A DNA stretch of 64,000 nucleotides. Origin: JAJPHI01 sp035541875 (GTDB taxonomy: Bacteria > Desulfobacterota > Binatia > Binatales > Binataceae). The stretch is from positions 201,389 to 265,388 of the forward strand of contig DATKML010000023.1 in the NCBI GenBank assembly GCA_035541875.1. The letters are read 5' to 3'. Shown here piece by piece: positions 1-8,178 of this stretch. The position numbers and the translations under genes are program-made. The notes beneath the pieces are model-generated. The model worked only from the letters and a program-made list of their open reading frames with translations. It searched no databases and had not been told where the DNA came from. Numbering within the stretch: position 1 is the stretch's first letter; every line of letters begins with the position of its first letter.

Positions 1-712
1 CAAGGCCCGAAGCCTTGAGATGGCGCACCTTCTCGCCGAGAACCGCCAACTGATGAGCCATATCGCGATCGACACCTGACTCGTGCGCGATAATCTCGAC
101 TTCTTTTTCCGCCGGCGGATAGTTGAATTCGATCGTCACGAAGCGCTGACGCGTCGAGTGCTTCAGGTTCTTCTGGATACTCTGATAGCCCGGATTGTAG
201 GACAAGCAGAGCAGGAAGCCGTCGTGGGCCTCGATCGTCTCGCCGCGCTTTTCGATTGGCAGAATCCGGCGATGGTCCGAAAGTGGATGGATCAAAACCG
301 TCGTGTCTTTGCGGGCTTCAACGATTTCGTCGAGGTAGCAGATTGCTCCGCGCCGCACCGCCTGCGTCAGCGGCCCGTCGACCCAGACCGTCTCGTCGGC
401 CGTGATCAGATAGCGCCCAACGAGGTCGCTACCGGTTAAGTCTTCATGGCAAGCGACCGTGATTAGCTCGGTCGGTCCCTTTTCGAGTGCCGACAACTGA
501 TGCGTCATATGCTCGACGAAGCGGGTTTTGCCGCATCCGGTTGGTCCTTTGAGCAGAACCGGCAGTCGGGCCTTGTAGGCGGCGGTGAAAATCTCCGCCT
601 CATCGCCGATCGTGAGGTAGTACGGGGCGTTCTGCGGATCGAGATGCCGCACCTCTGCGCCTTCGCGCGTCCCCGACATCCGAGTATCAAACGTCTTTAG
701 CTCAACTGCCAT
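1..712 (-). CDS. NorQ/CbbQ/NirQ-type MoxR AAA+ ATPase (C-terminus beyond window edge)
   Basis: This is the first 237 residues of an AAA+ ATPase of the MoxR group, closest in motif layout to CbbQ/NirQ/NorQ. Those ATPases activate metalloenzymes (Rubisco, nitric oxide reductase) together with a VWA-domain partner. Visible are Walker A GPTGCGKT (residues 56-63), Walker B ICYLDEI (124-130), the sensor-like SYNPGY (171-176) and an RQRF arginine pair (188-191). The ATG at 712 follows an AGGTGA-like ribosome site. The frame stays open to base 1, so the C-terminus and the expected VWA partner (CbbO/NorD type) lie to the left. Which enzyme it serves cannot be told from here. The family call is firm; the subfamily is inferred. 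Confidence 0.85.
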   Translation of the reverse strand, partial: MAVELKTFDTRMSGTREGAEVRHLDPQNAPYYLTIGDEAEIFTAAYKARLPVLLKGPTGCGKTRFVEHMTHQLSALEKGPTELITVACHEDLTGSDLVGRYLITADETVWVDGPLTQAVRRGAICYLDEIVEARKDTTVLIHPLSDHRRILPIEKRGETIEAHDGFLLCLSYNPGYQSIQKNLKHSTRQRFVTIEFNYPPAEKEVEIIAHESGVDRDMAHQLAVLGEKVRHLKASGL

Positions 713-855
713 CGGTCACCTGTTTCCCGTCCCTCCCCTTGTCCACGCTCTCTCCGATTTGGACGAGAGATGGGCATCGCGGGCAGCCGCCGATGCGAGG
801 GTGAGGGTCAATTAGAGGTCTGTTCTCTCAAGAAATCGCGTTCGCATCAAGGCGA

Positions 856-2283
856 TCAGCCGACCTTTCGCTTCGCGGTGATTACCGGTCCAGCCTTACT
901 GTCGCGGATTTCGTATCCGAGCGCGTCCATTTCACCGCGGATTTCGTCGGCGCGCTTGAAGTTTTTCGATCGACGCGCCTGCTCGCGCTCTTCGCCCAAC
1001 GCCTTGACCGCGGCGGGAATCTCCTCGCTCGCCGATGCTGCTCGATGCTTTTCCAGGCCAAGCCCGAGAACGGAGTCGAGATCGCTGACCACGCCCCAGC
1101 TCAACAGATCCTTGCGGCGATACGATTCCGCCACCAGCTCGAGCACCGCTGCGAGCGCCTCCGCGGTATTGAGATCGTTGTTGAGCGCGTTGTGGAACTT
1201 CTCGCGATATTCCGCAGCCCAATCCGGCGACGTTCCCGCAGCATCGCCCGAGTTACGCGCGAACTCCTGCAGATATTGCAGGTTCTTCTCGGATGCCCGC
1301 ACTGCATCGATACTGAACGCCAGCTCTGATCGATATTTGGCTCCGAAACACATCAGCCGAAAGGCGAGCGGATCGATCCCTTCTTTGATCAGATCGTCGA
1401 CTACCGGGAAACGACCGGCGCTTTTACTGATCTTCGCCCCTTCCATCCCAACGAGGAACGCGTTGTGCACGAAATAGCGAACGAACGGACGTCCGGTCGC
1501 GCCTTCGGATTGCGCGATCTCGTTCTCGTGATGGACCGGAATATGGTCGAGGCCGCCCGAGTGAATATCGAGCGTCTCACCCAGGTAGCGCATCGACATC
1601 GCCGAGCACTCGATATGCCATCCCGGATAGCCCCGTCCCCAAGGCGATTCCCATTGCATCAGATGATGCGGCTGATTCAGCACCCATAGCGCAAAATCGT
1701 GTGGGCTCTTCTTGTCGGGCGAGTGTTCGAGCCGCTGCCCGGCATGCTGCTCGTCGAGGCTCTGACGCGATAGACGTCCCATCCGGCTCGGCCCGCGCCA
1801 CTTTTCGACGTCGAAATAGACACCCGAAGGGGTCACGTACGCCAACCCGTTTCCGATAATCCGCTCGATCAGCGTGATCATGTCGCCGACGTGATCCGTC
1901 GCGCGGCATAGCAGCGGATTTTCGGGCAGCTCGATATTCAGCCGCCCGCAATCGCGCTTGAATTGCGCAATATAGAAATCCGCAATTTCGCGTGGCGTCT
2001 TGCCCTCGGCTCGGGCGGTCTTTTCGATCTTGTCCTCGCCCGCATCCTCGTCCGAGGTCATGTGGCCCACATCCGTGATATTCATCACGTGCCGCACATT
2101 CCATCCGTTGAAACGCAGCGCGCGCTTGAAGGTATCCACGAAAACATAGGCGCGAAGGTTCCCCAGATGCTGCGGCAGGTAAACCGTGGGCCCGCACGAA
2201 TAGTAGGTGATATCGGGAGGATTGGCCGGAACAATCTCCTCGATAGAACGAGACAGGGAGTTGTAAATATGGAACGCCTTCAC
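856..2283 (-). CDS. cysS: Cysteinyl-tRNA synthetase
   Basis: Class I aminoacyl-tRNA synthetase that charges tRNA-Cys in the cytosol. The 475-residue length is normal for the family. The N-terminal zinc-site cysteine is C30 in the YYSCGPTVY segment. The HIGH signature appears as HLGN (39-42) and KMSKS as KISKS (about 284-288), both conservative variants. WHIECS and VHHENEIAQSE supply the other zinc ligands. The start is GTG at 2283 with only a weak AGGG upstream. It is divergent from the broken HEAT-repeat gene, with a 63-base spacer. The C-terminal 60 residues are the tRNA-binding helical region, ending in a basic tail. No frame damage is seen. Confidence 0.95.
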   Translation of the reverse strand: MKAFHIYNSLSRSIEEIVPANPPDITYYSCGPTVYLPQHLGNLRAYVFVDTFKRALRFNGWNVRHVMNITDVGHMTSDEDAGEDKIEKTARAEGKTPREIADFYIAQFKRDCGRLNIELPENPLLCRATDHVGDMITLIERIIGNGLAYVTPSGVYFDVEKWRGPSRMGRLSRQSLDEQHAGQRLEHSPDKKSPHDFALWVLNQPHHLMQWESPWGRGYPGWHIECSAMSMRYLGETLDIHSGGLDHIPVHHENEIAQSEGATGRPFVRYFVHNAFLVGMEGAKISKSAGRFPVVDDLIKEGIDPLAFRLMCFGAKYRSELAFSIDAVRASEKNLQYLQEFARNSGDAAGTSPDWAAEYREKFHNALNNDLNTAEALAAVLELVAESYRRKDLLSWGVVSDLDSVLGLGLEKHRAASASEEIPAAVKALGEEREQARRSKNFKRADEIRGEMDALGYEIRDSKAGPVITAKRKVG

Positions 2284-2346
2284 AACCCTGTTAGACTATC
2301 GTGGCCGGGTAGTTAGAACCAGTCGGATAGCTCACCGGGTATTTCA

Positions 2347-3152
2347 ATGGACAAGGCCGAAATCGAGGCTCTCTTCACTCAGACACTTGCCGGCTGACTA
2401 CGACGATGAGGCGCCGTGGGAAGCGGTTCGCAAACTCCGGTCTCATGGCAGTCGCGAAATTTTTGATTCAAGCAGCTTCTTGGTGTGAATCCGAAGACCC
2501 ATTAAAGAGAGCCAGAGCCGCGGCCATCCTCTGCCAGCTCCGTCGCGAACAAGTACCAGGCGAGCCTTGGAAATCGGGGAAGTTTTTGTATCAGGACGAA
2601 TCATATGTCCTCGTCTCCAAGATGCTCGCACGTGAGTCCGATCCGCGCGTCATCGATTCGGCGGTTCACGCGCTGGGCCACGTCGATAACGTCGCGGCTG
2701 TTCCGCAAATCATCGGGTTTCAAGAACATCCTGACGAGAATGTTCGCTTTGCAGTCGCCTTTGCGCTGGGTTGTTTTCCAAATGAGGAGCTTTCGATTCA
2801 AGGACTCCTTGCTCTAGCACGAGACGAAGATTCTGACGTCCGGGATTGGGCGGTTTTTGGCTTGGGCGTACAGAGCAATATTGACTCTCCAGAAATTCGC
2901 GAGGCACTGCTGCGCTGCCTGAAGGATCCTAGCCAGGACGTAAGAGAGGAAGCGGCTTGCGGCCTGGCCAAACGTCGCGACCTACGCGTGCTGCCAAAGC
3001 TATCCGAGATGCTCGACGATCCGGACTTCACCGTCAGAGTAGGAGAAGCAGCCAATAGTCTCCTTGGGCTTGATGGAAAGGATACGAACGAGTGGGGTCA
3101 AGCCGAATACAAAACCGCTCTTCAGGCCAAGTTCAAACCTGCCGCTTCGTGA
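2347..3152 (+). pseudogene. HEAT-repeat protein gene with two single-base insertions
   Basis: Reading from ATG 2347 gives an acidic N-terminus (MDKAEIEALFTQTLAG), then a TGA at 2395. Skipping the single T at 2395 continues as DYDDEAPWEAVRKLRSHG. A second extra T at 2467/2468 throws that frame off. Removing it joins REIFD to QAASWCESEDPLKRARAA and on to the stop at 3152. The long downstream frame holds about five HEAT repeats (for example DPRVIDSAVHALGHV, DSDVRDWAVFGLGV, SQDVREEAACGLA), so the repaired product would be a helical protein-binding scaffold of about 267 residues. Translation from an internal start near 2406 would lose the N-terminal cap. Either a real pseudogene or two base-call errors. 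Confidence 0.75.
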
Positions 3153-3196
3153 GCGGGCTTCTCGATAACTACCAATCTTTGGTATTCTGATCGACG

Positions 3197-3436
3197 ATGA
3201 GTAAAAATACGTCATTTAGTATTGGCGAGCATTTTAGCCACTTCGTTGAAGAGCAGATTCAACAAGGTCGCTACAGCAGCGCCAGCGATGTCGTTCGTGC
3301 TGGCTTGCGTTTGCTCGAAGAGCAAGAAGCCAAACTAGCGGCGCTCAGGGCCGCGCTCGATCAAGGCGAGCAGAGTGGCGCGTCGACGCCATTCGATTTC
3401 GAGGCTTTCATCGCTCGCAAGCGCTCATCCGTCTGA
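3197..3436 (+). CDS. parD: ParD-type antitoxin (ribbon-helix-helix)
   Basis: A 79-residue antitoxin of the ParD/CC2985 type. The N-terminal half (SFSIGEHFSHFVEEQI, then GRYSSASDVVRAGLRLLEE) is the ribbon-helix-helix DNA-binding and dimerisation fold. The C-terminal tail (TPFDFEAFIARKR) matches the part of ParD that wraps the toxin. The gene immediately precedes a ParE-like reading frame, the usual antitoxin-first order with autorepression of the operon. The antitoxin itself looks intact; the lesion in this module is at the start of the toxin. Confidence 0.88.
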   Translation: MSKNTSFSIGEHFSHFVEEQIQQGRYSSASDVVRAGLRLLEEQEAKLAALRAALDQGEQSGASTPFDFEAFIARKRSSV

Positions 3437-3737
3437 CCGGTGGCACGATGGCCGCTTTCTTCTCTCCCCACGCGCCCAAAGAGACCTCGATGAAATCTGG
3501 GACTATACGGCAACGCGATGGGGAGTCGAGCAGGCTGAAAGCTATATACGACAACTCTGGTGGGATATTAGGGCCGTGGCTGCACGGCCGATAATCGGGC
3601 GAGAGTGTCCCGAAATTCGGAAGGAGTACTATCGCTATGCTTCCGGCTCACACATTCTGTTCTATCGCCGGATTCCCGGAGGTATCGATGTCGTCCGTAT
3701 CCTTCATGCCCGTATAGATTTCGAGCAGCATCTTTAG
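3375..3737 (+). CDS. parE: ParE-type toxin with displaced start codon
   Basis: From about base 3447 the frame encodes a full ParE/RelE-fold toxin (GRFLLSPRAQRDLDEIWDYT to the C-terminal VVRILHARIDFEQHL), a family that poisons DNA gyrase. The expected start is the ATG at 3448, 11 bases after the parD stop, but it is one base out of frame. Adding one G after it would give MGRFLLSP. As read, the only in-frame start is the GTG at 3375, deep inside parD, which would add about 24 residues foreign to the family. The toxin is therefore probably translated poorly or not at all, unless a base is missing from the sequence. The family assignment is strong; the functional state is doubtful. Confidence 0.75.
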   Translation: MARRRHSISRLSSLASAHPSDRWHDGRFLLSPRAQRDLDEIWDYTATRWGVEQAESYIRQLWWDIRAVAARPIIGRECPEIRKEYYRYASGSHILFYRRIPGGIDVVRILHARIDFEQHL

Positions 3738-3763
3738 CGCGAACCGCCGAGGAGAGATCATCC

Positions 3764-4522
3764 ATGAACTCGCATAAAAGAGTCGCCCTCATTACCGGAG
3801 CGGGTACCGGCATCGGAAAAGCTGTTGCTCTGGAGCTGATGCGCGACGGGTACGCGGTCGTTCTTGCGGGACGTCGTCGCGAACCACTCGATGAAGCCGC
3901 GCAGGTCGGCAAGGAGTTCGGGGCATCGAGCCTCGTGGTGCCGACTGATGTGGGCGATCCGGCGGCGGTCGCTGCGCTGTTCGCCCAAACCAAAGCCACC
4001 TATGGTCGCCTCGACCTGCTCTTCAACAATGCGGGAGTCGGAGCGCCTCCGGTACCGTTGGAAGATCTAACCTTCGACCAGTGGAAAAAGGTTGTCGATA
4101 TCAACCTGACCGGAGCCTTTCTCTGCACGCAGGAAGCCTTCCGTATCATGAAGGAACAGAACCCTCGCGGCGGCCGGATTATCAACAACGGATCGATCTC
4201 GGCCCACGCGCCACGCCCCAATTCAGCACCCTACACGTCGACCAAACACGCGATGACCGGGCTCACCAAGTCAACTTCGCTCGATGGTCGCAAATACGAT
4301 ATCGCGTGCGGACAGATCGATATCGGCAACGCGGAGACGGCTCTAACGGCCGGGATGAAACGCGGGGTTCCACAAGCTAATGGCACCCCGATGGTCGAGC
4401 CTACATTTGACGCGCTTCACGTCGCCCGCGCGGTCCTTTACATGGCGAATCTGCCGCTCGACGCAAACGTGCAGTTCATGACTGTGATGGCCACCAAGAT
4501 GCCGTACGTCGGCCGCGGCTAA
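3764..4522 (+). CDS. SDR family NAD(P)-dependent oxidoreductase
   Basis: A 252-residue classical short-chain dehydrogenase/reductase. The nucleotide-binding glycine motif TGAGTGIG is at 11-18, NNAG at 88-91, and the catalytic residues are S144, Y157 and K161 (YTSTK). The ATG at 3764 is preceded by GGAGAG. A longer frame upstream only overlaps parE and is not needed. The arginine-rich stretch after the third strand (GRRRE) suggests NADP(H) preference. It lies just behind the parDE module and converges with the DCC gene 21 bases away, so its substrate cannot be inferred from neighbours. Confidence 0.88.
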   Translation: MNSHKRVALITGAGTGIGKAVALELMRDGYAVVLAGRRREPLDEAAQVGKEFGASSLVVPTDVGDPAAVAALFAQTKATYGRLDLLFNNAGVGAPPVPLEDLTFDQWKKVVDINLTGAFLCTQEAFRIMKEQNPRGGRIINNGSISAHAPRPNSAPYTSTKHAMTGLTKSTSLDGRKYDIACGQIDIGNAETALTAGMKRGVPQANGTPMVEPTFDALHVARAVLYMANLPLDANVQFMTVMATKMPYVGRG

Positions 4523-4543
4523 CGGCTAGTTGAGCTTTTAGGC

Positions 4544-4924
4544 TTAGTAACGCGAAGCGGCGATCCGCTTGTACTGCCAATCCGCCAGTAAGGCGAAGCC
4601 GGGCAGATACCAGAGCCACGCCAGCATGCCGCGGATACCGCGCTGATACCGCAGTATCTCATTCACCGCGCGTGCACCGCACCAGACGTTGCCGCGATCA
4701 TCGATCACGTGCAGCTCGTCCATCAGCGCATCGACCTTGATCTCAGGAAACTGCGCGCGCAACTCGTCATCATTGAAATTCATGAGATCGATCTTGTCGG
4801 AGTTGTCGAAGGTGCGAACGATCTCAGCGCTCGCCCGACACATACCGCAGGTACCGTCGTAGAGGACGGCGAGCCGCCCGGGACGGGCCCGCCCGACTGG
4901 GGAGGAAACTTCAGGCTCAGGCAT
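4544..4924 (-). CDS. DCC family (DUF393) thiol-disulfide oxidoreductase-like protein
   Basis: 126 residues with the DUF393 signature YDGTCGMCRAS (D23, C26, C29), a CxxC-containing fold called DCC1-like thiol-disulfide oxidoreductase by sequence. The hydrophobic C-terminal segment (GMLAWLWYLPGFALLADW) is usual in the family and may be membrane-associated. The gene follows the stand-alone LeuA-type domain by 17 bases on the same strand, so the two are probably co-transcribed. The biochemical role of DCC proteins is poorly known; redox activity is inferred from the CxxC. Confidence 0.8.
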   Translation of the reverse strand: MPEPEVSSPVGRARPGRLAVLYDGTCGMCRASAEIVRTFDNSDKIDLMNFNDDELRAQFPEIKVDALMDELHVIDDRGNVWCGARAVNEILRYQRGIRGMLAWLWYLPGFALLADWQYKRIAASRY

Positions 4925-4941
4925 GCTTTAGAGGGTAATCC

Positions 4942-5454
4942 TTAACGTCGCGAATAACGTGGATTTTCGGCCATCCGACGTTGCCGGTGGATCTCCTGCA
5001 CGACGCGCCATTCGTAGCCATCGACGAGTGAACGCCAACCGGCCTCGACAAGGTTGGTCGATTTCGCCAGCGTCGTCCATTGCGAACGGCCGTCGGAAAA
5101 TTTCTTGATCGACATAACCTCGGCTTCGGTCGATTCGCCGCTGGCATGGGCGTAGGTCTCAACCACCTTCACAGTCTCGAGGTAAGGAAAATACTTGAGC
5201 AGCGCTTTGCGCAGAGCATTGTCGAAGGCGTTCACGACACCGACGCCGCTGGCCGCCTCTGTCTGATCCACGCCATTAACGCGCACCACCACCGTAGCGT
5301 CGATCGTCGCACGCCCTTCGAAGGAGTCGTCGATCACGCGCCGCCGAACGACTTCGAAAGGTGCGATGTATCCGGGCGATCGCTTGAGCTCAGTCAGCTC
5401 GCGCGATGCCTGCGGGGTCTCAGTCTCAAAAAAAATTGATTCGCTTTGTGGCAC
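4942..5454 (-). CDS. Stand-alone LeuA/CimA-type regulatory (allosteric) domain protein
   Basis: 170 residues resembling only the C-terminal regulatory domain of 2-isopropylmalate synthase or citramalate synthase. Matching elements are VVRVNGVDQTEAASGVGVVNAFDNALRKAL, the beta strands around VKVVETYAHASG, and WTTLAKSTNLVEAGWRSLVDG, equivalent to the WGTVGVSxNIIEASWxAL motif of CimA. In full enzymes this domain binds leucine or isoleucine for feedback inhibition. No HMGL-like TIM-barrel is encoded next to it: upstream is an AT-rich gap and then fabG. It could be a free ligand-binding subunit, a relic of a longer gene, or a partner for a catalytic subunit elsewhere. Confidence 0.72.
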   Translation of the reverse strand: MPQSESIFFETETPQASRELTELKRSPGYIAPFEVVRRRVIDDSFEGRATIDATVVVRVNGVDQTEAASGVGVVNAFDNALRKALLKYFPYLETVKVVETYAHASGESTEAEVMSIKKFSDGRSQWTTLAKSTNLVEAGWRSLVDGYEWRVVQEIHRQRRMAENPRYSRR

Positions 5455-5534
5455 AGCGACACACCCTGCTGCGATTATCTAAATCTTAGTAGCCTAATGC
5501 AATCTAAATTATACTAAAACTGCCCCATTGCGGA

Positions 5535-6281
5535 TCACATAGCCAAGCCGCCGTCGACCTGAATAACGGCTCCGGTGATATAGGAAGCAGCGTCCGAAAG
5601 CAGGAAGGCAGCAACCGGTGCGACATCATCGACGGTACCCAGGCGACCTAGCGGCACCATCGGCAGCACGGCATCGCGATTCTCGGCCGGCATCGCGTCA
5701 GTCATATCGGTCTGGATAAAGCCGAGCGCCAACGCGTTCACCCTAACCCCGGTGCGGCCCAGCTCTTTCGCCATCGCCTTGGTCATTCCGATAAGGCCAG
5801 CCTTCGATGCGGAGTAGTTCACCTGCCCCGGCATTCCGACCAGCCCGCTGATCGACGTAACGTTGAGAATCACTCCACGCTTGGCCTTCATCATCATGAA
5901 GGCCGCGGCCCGCGCAAAATTAAAGGACCCGGTTAGATTCGTACGGATGACCTCGTTCCAATCCTCTTCGGTCATCATCACGAGAAGCTTGTCGCGGGTA
6001 AGTCCGGCGTTATTCACCAGTCCGTCGATCGCGCCGAAGTCTTTCTTAACGGCATTCACCATCTCGCGGGCACTCTTGAGATCACCGACGTCAGCCTTGA
6101 AGGGCATCGCCTTGACCCCGAGCGCCGCGATTTCTTCCTTCAGCGCGTCGGCCTGTTGCTCGCTCTTGAGATAATTAAACGCGACATTCGCGCCGTGGCG
6201 TGCGACTTCGAGTGCGATCGCGCGGCCAATACCGCGCGTCGCGCCCGTCACAATCACACCCCTACCCGCCAGATCCTTCAT
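5535..6281 (-). CDS. fabG: 3-oxoacyl-[ACP] reductase
   Basis: A 248-residue SDR of the FabG type, which reduces 3-ketoacyl-ACP in fatty-acid elongation or acetoacetyl-CoA in PHA synthesis. Cofactor motif GATRGIG is at 13-19, NAG at 91-93, catalytic Ser/Tyr/Lys at S143, Y156 and K160, and the C-terminus ITGAVIQVDGGLAM is typical of FabG. I chose the ATG at 6281 because a further 13 residues from 6320 (rich in Arg) are not shared by the family; the longer start cannot be excluded. It follows erpA on the same strand. With phaC also in the window, a role in supplying hydroxyacyl-CoA is possible but inferred. Confidence 0.9.
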   Translation of the reverse strand: MKDLAGRGVIVTGATRGIGRAIALEVARHGANVAFNYLKSEQQADALKEEIAALGVKAMPFKADVGDLKSAREMVNAVKKDFGAIDGLVNNAGLTRDKLLVMMTEEDWNEVIRTNLTGSFNFARAAAFMMMKAKRGVILNVTSISGLVGMPGQVNYSASKAGLIGMTKAMAKELGRTGVRVNALALGFIQTDMTDAMPAENRDAVLPMVPLGRLGTVDDVAPVAAFLLSDAASYITGAVIQVDGGLAM

Positions 6282-6363
6282 CTTTTCAGTAGTCCAATCG
6301 GGTCGGCGCCGCACCATCATTCGGGCGGCGGTTAGTGGCTTAGTTGATGATTTACTTTAGATT

Positions 6364-6753
6364 TTATGCGCTGAACGATTGTCCACAGCCACACGTACGC
6401 GACGCCCGCGGATTATCGAAACGGAAACCCGCGTTATGCAGTCCCTCGACATAGTCGAGCGTGGTTCCTGCGATGTAAGGAAGCGAAATCTCGTCGATCA
6501 GCACCTTAAAGCCATCGAAGTCGGTGATGCGATCACCTTCCTTCTTCTCGTCGAAGTTCAGGGAGTATTGAAAGCCCGAGCATCCGCCTCCCACCACGGC
6601 GATTCGCAGACCCTGATCTGCGTTGAGAGCTTCCTTCTGCGCCATCTTCCGCACGACTTCTACGGCGCGAGGCGTTAGGCTCACGTTCGGCAGGGCCTCG
6701 GTGCTCACGACCGGCTGGTTTTCATCACGAAGCTGATTCATTTCCTCAGACAT
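6364..6753 (-). CDS. erpA: A-type iron-sulfur cluster carrier (ErpA/IscA family)
   Basis: 129 residues with the three conserved cysteines of A-type carriers: C58 in GGGCSGFQY and C121/C123 in TCGCGQSFSA. These proteins receive Fe-S clusters from a scaffold and hand them to client enzymes. An N-terminal extension of about 25 residues precedes the usual start (VSLTPRA). The window contains many 4Fe-4S clients (QueG, LutA/LutB, aconitase, FAD/Fe-S dehydrogenase), though no other Fe-S assembly gene is adjacent. It is first in a leftward series with fabG, the LeuA domain and the DCC protein. ErpA versus IscA cannot be separated by inspection. Confidence 0.88.
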   Translation of the reverse strand: MSEEMNQLRDENQPVVSTEALPNVSLTPRAVEVVRKMAQKEALNADQGLRIAVVGGGCSGFQYSLNFDEKKEGDRITDFDGFKVLIDEISLPYIAGTTLDYVEGLHNAGFRFDNPRASRTCGCGQSFSA

Positions 6754-6949
6754 TTGAAGCCTCCAGAAGCTGCAGCCTTACTCCAACTGCAACGTCTTCA
6801 TCTTAGCGCAAACGAGGAGTCCTCGCATTCTTTCCGCAATCGCCGTGTTCTGCGATCTGCGCTTCCGACGGTCCGATTTTTCAGCCTTCGCAAGCGTGGG
6901 TCAATGAGTGCTCACAACTTCTACACACAGCTTCGAAGGCGACTTTGCG

Positions 6950-8104
6950 ATGATAGGATTATCTGCAAGGACAATCGTGGGAACGTTGGAACGCTCAATC
7001 ACCCGGTTTGCGGAAGGACTGGGCTTTGCACTGACCGGTTTCGCTCCGATTCGCAGACTGGGCGAACGCGAAGCGTTCTTCGGCGGATGGCTCAAGAACG
7101 GGCGGGCTGCCGAGATGGGATGGCTCGGGCGCGAGCCCGATAGGCGTTTCGATCCACGCAACCTCGATCCCCGCCTGCGATCGGTAATCAGCCTGGCCTA
7201 TCCCTACGCGGCTCCACCAGTTCCACAACTAGATTGGCGGGCGACGTTGCGCGGACGGATTGCCGCATACGCGCTGGGTCCCGACTATCATGAGGTCGTG
7301 CTGGCTAAAGCTCGTGCCGTGGCCAACGAACTCACCTCGATGCGACCGCAGGCCATCGTCCGCGCGTACGTCGATACCGGTCCGGTCTTCGAACGCGAAT
7401 GGGCGGCCGAGGCGCGACTCGGATGGTTCGGGCGCAACACCAACCTGATCAATCGCCATGAGGGTTCCTATTTTTTTCTCGCCGAGCTCGTCACCGATAT
7501 CGAATTCGACTACACCTCCGAGCCCTATCGCGATCACTGCGGCAAGTGCCGGCGATGCCTCGACCTATGCCCAACCAAAGCCCTTAGCGACGGCTATCTG
7601 CTCGATTCGAGGTTGTGCATCTCCTATCTGACGATTGAGCATCGCGGACCGATTCCGACCGAACTACGGCCGCAACTCGGCAACTGGATCTTCGGCTGCG
7701 ATATCTGCCAGGAGGTCTGCCCATGGAACAGCGATGCGACCGGACCCGACTCTGCGATCGATGAACTGCTGCCCTCGCTGGCCGATCTGATGGCTCTCGA
7801 TAACGAAGGCTTCCGTCGGCGCTACGGCAAGACCGCCGTGACGCGGACCAAGCGGCGCGGGCTCCTGCGCAACGTCGCGATCGCGCTCGGCAACAGCCGC
7901 AACCCTGCAGCGATTCCGATCCTTACCCGTGCGCTCCTCGATGAGCCGGAACCGCTGGTGCGGCAGCATTCCGCGTGGGCACTCGGTCAGTTTTACGATC
8001 GAAGCGCACGCCTCAGTCTCGAGCAACGGCTGCGCGTCGAGACCGATCCAGTCGTCCTAAGCGAAATTCGGCATGTGCTGGAAGAAGGCGTAAGCTGTCG
8101 ATGA
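6950..8104 (+). CDS. queG: Epoxyqueuosine reductase
   Basis: A cobalamin- and Fe-S-dependent reductase that makes queuosine in tRNA from epoxyqueuosine. The 384 residues include the active-site aspartate D142 in YVDTGPVFERE, cluster cysteines C197/C200/C203/C207 (CGKCRRCLDLCPTK), and C223 with C250/C253/C257 (CDICQEVCPWN). The C-terminus carries PBS-lyase HEAT-like repeats (LDEPEPLVRQHSAWALGQF), as in the longer QueG form. I place the start at ATG 6950; a GTG at 6908 would add 14 residues without family support. It heads a rightward series ending at mntP. Confidence 0.95.
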   Translation: MIGLSARTIVGTLERSITRFAEGLGFALTGFAPIRRLGEREAFFGGWLKNGRAAEMGWLGREPDRRFDPRNLDPRLRSVISLAYPYAAPPVPQLDWRATLRGRIAAYALGPDYHEVVLAKARAVANELTSMRPQAIVRAYVDTGPVFEREWAAEARLGWFGRNTNLINRHEGSYFFLAELVTDIEFDYTSEPYRDHCGKCRRCLDLCPTKALSDGYLLDSRLCISYLTIEHRGPIPTELRPQLGNWIFGCDICQEVCPWNSDATGPDSAIDELLPSLADLMALDNEGFRRRYGKTAVTRTKRRGLLRNVAIALGNSRNPAAIPILTRALLDEPEPLVRQHSAWALGQFYDRSARLSLEQRLRVETDPVVLSEIRHVLEEGVSCR

Positions 8105-8178
8105 AGAGCGCCCTCTCCACGCAGATTCAGCTTGAGCGACTCGGTTTAATCGACTAACTCTTGAGGCAGGCACAGCGC

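Noticed and set aside
770..1477. 235-codon rightward frame
   Set aside because: It lies antisense within cysS, has no family-like features and reflects codon bias of the real gene.
2347..2470. Programmed frameshifting in the HEAT gene
   Set aside because: Two successive shifts would be needed and neither site has a slippery heptamer; simple insertions explain it better.
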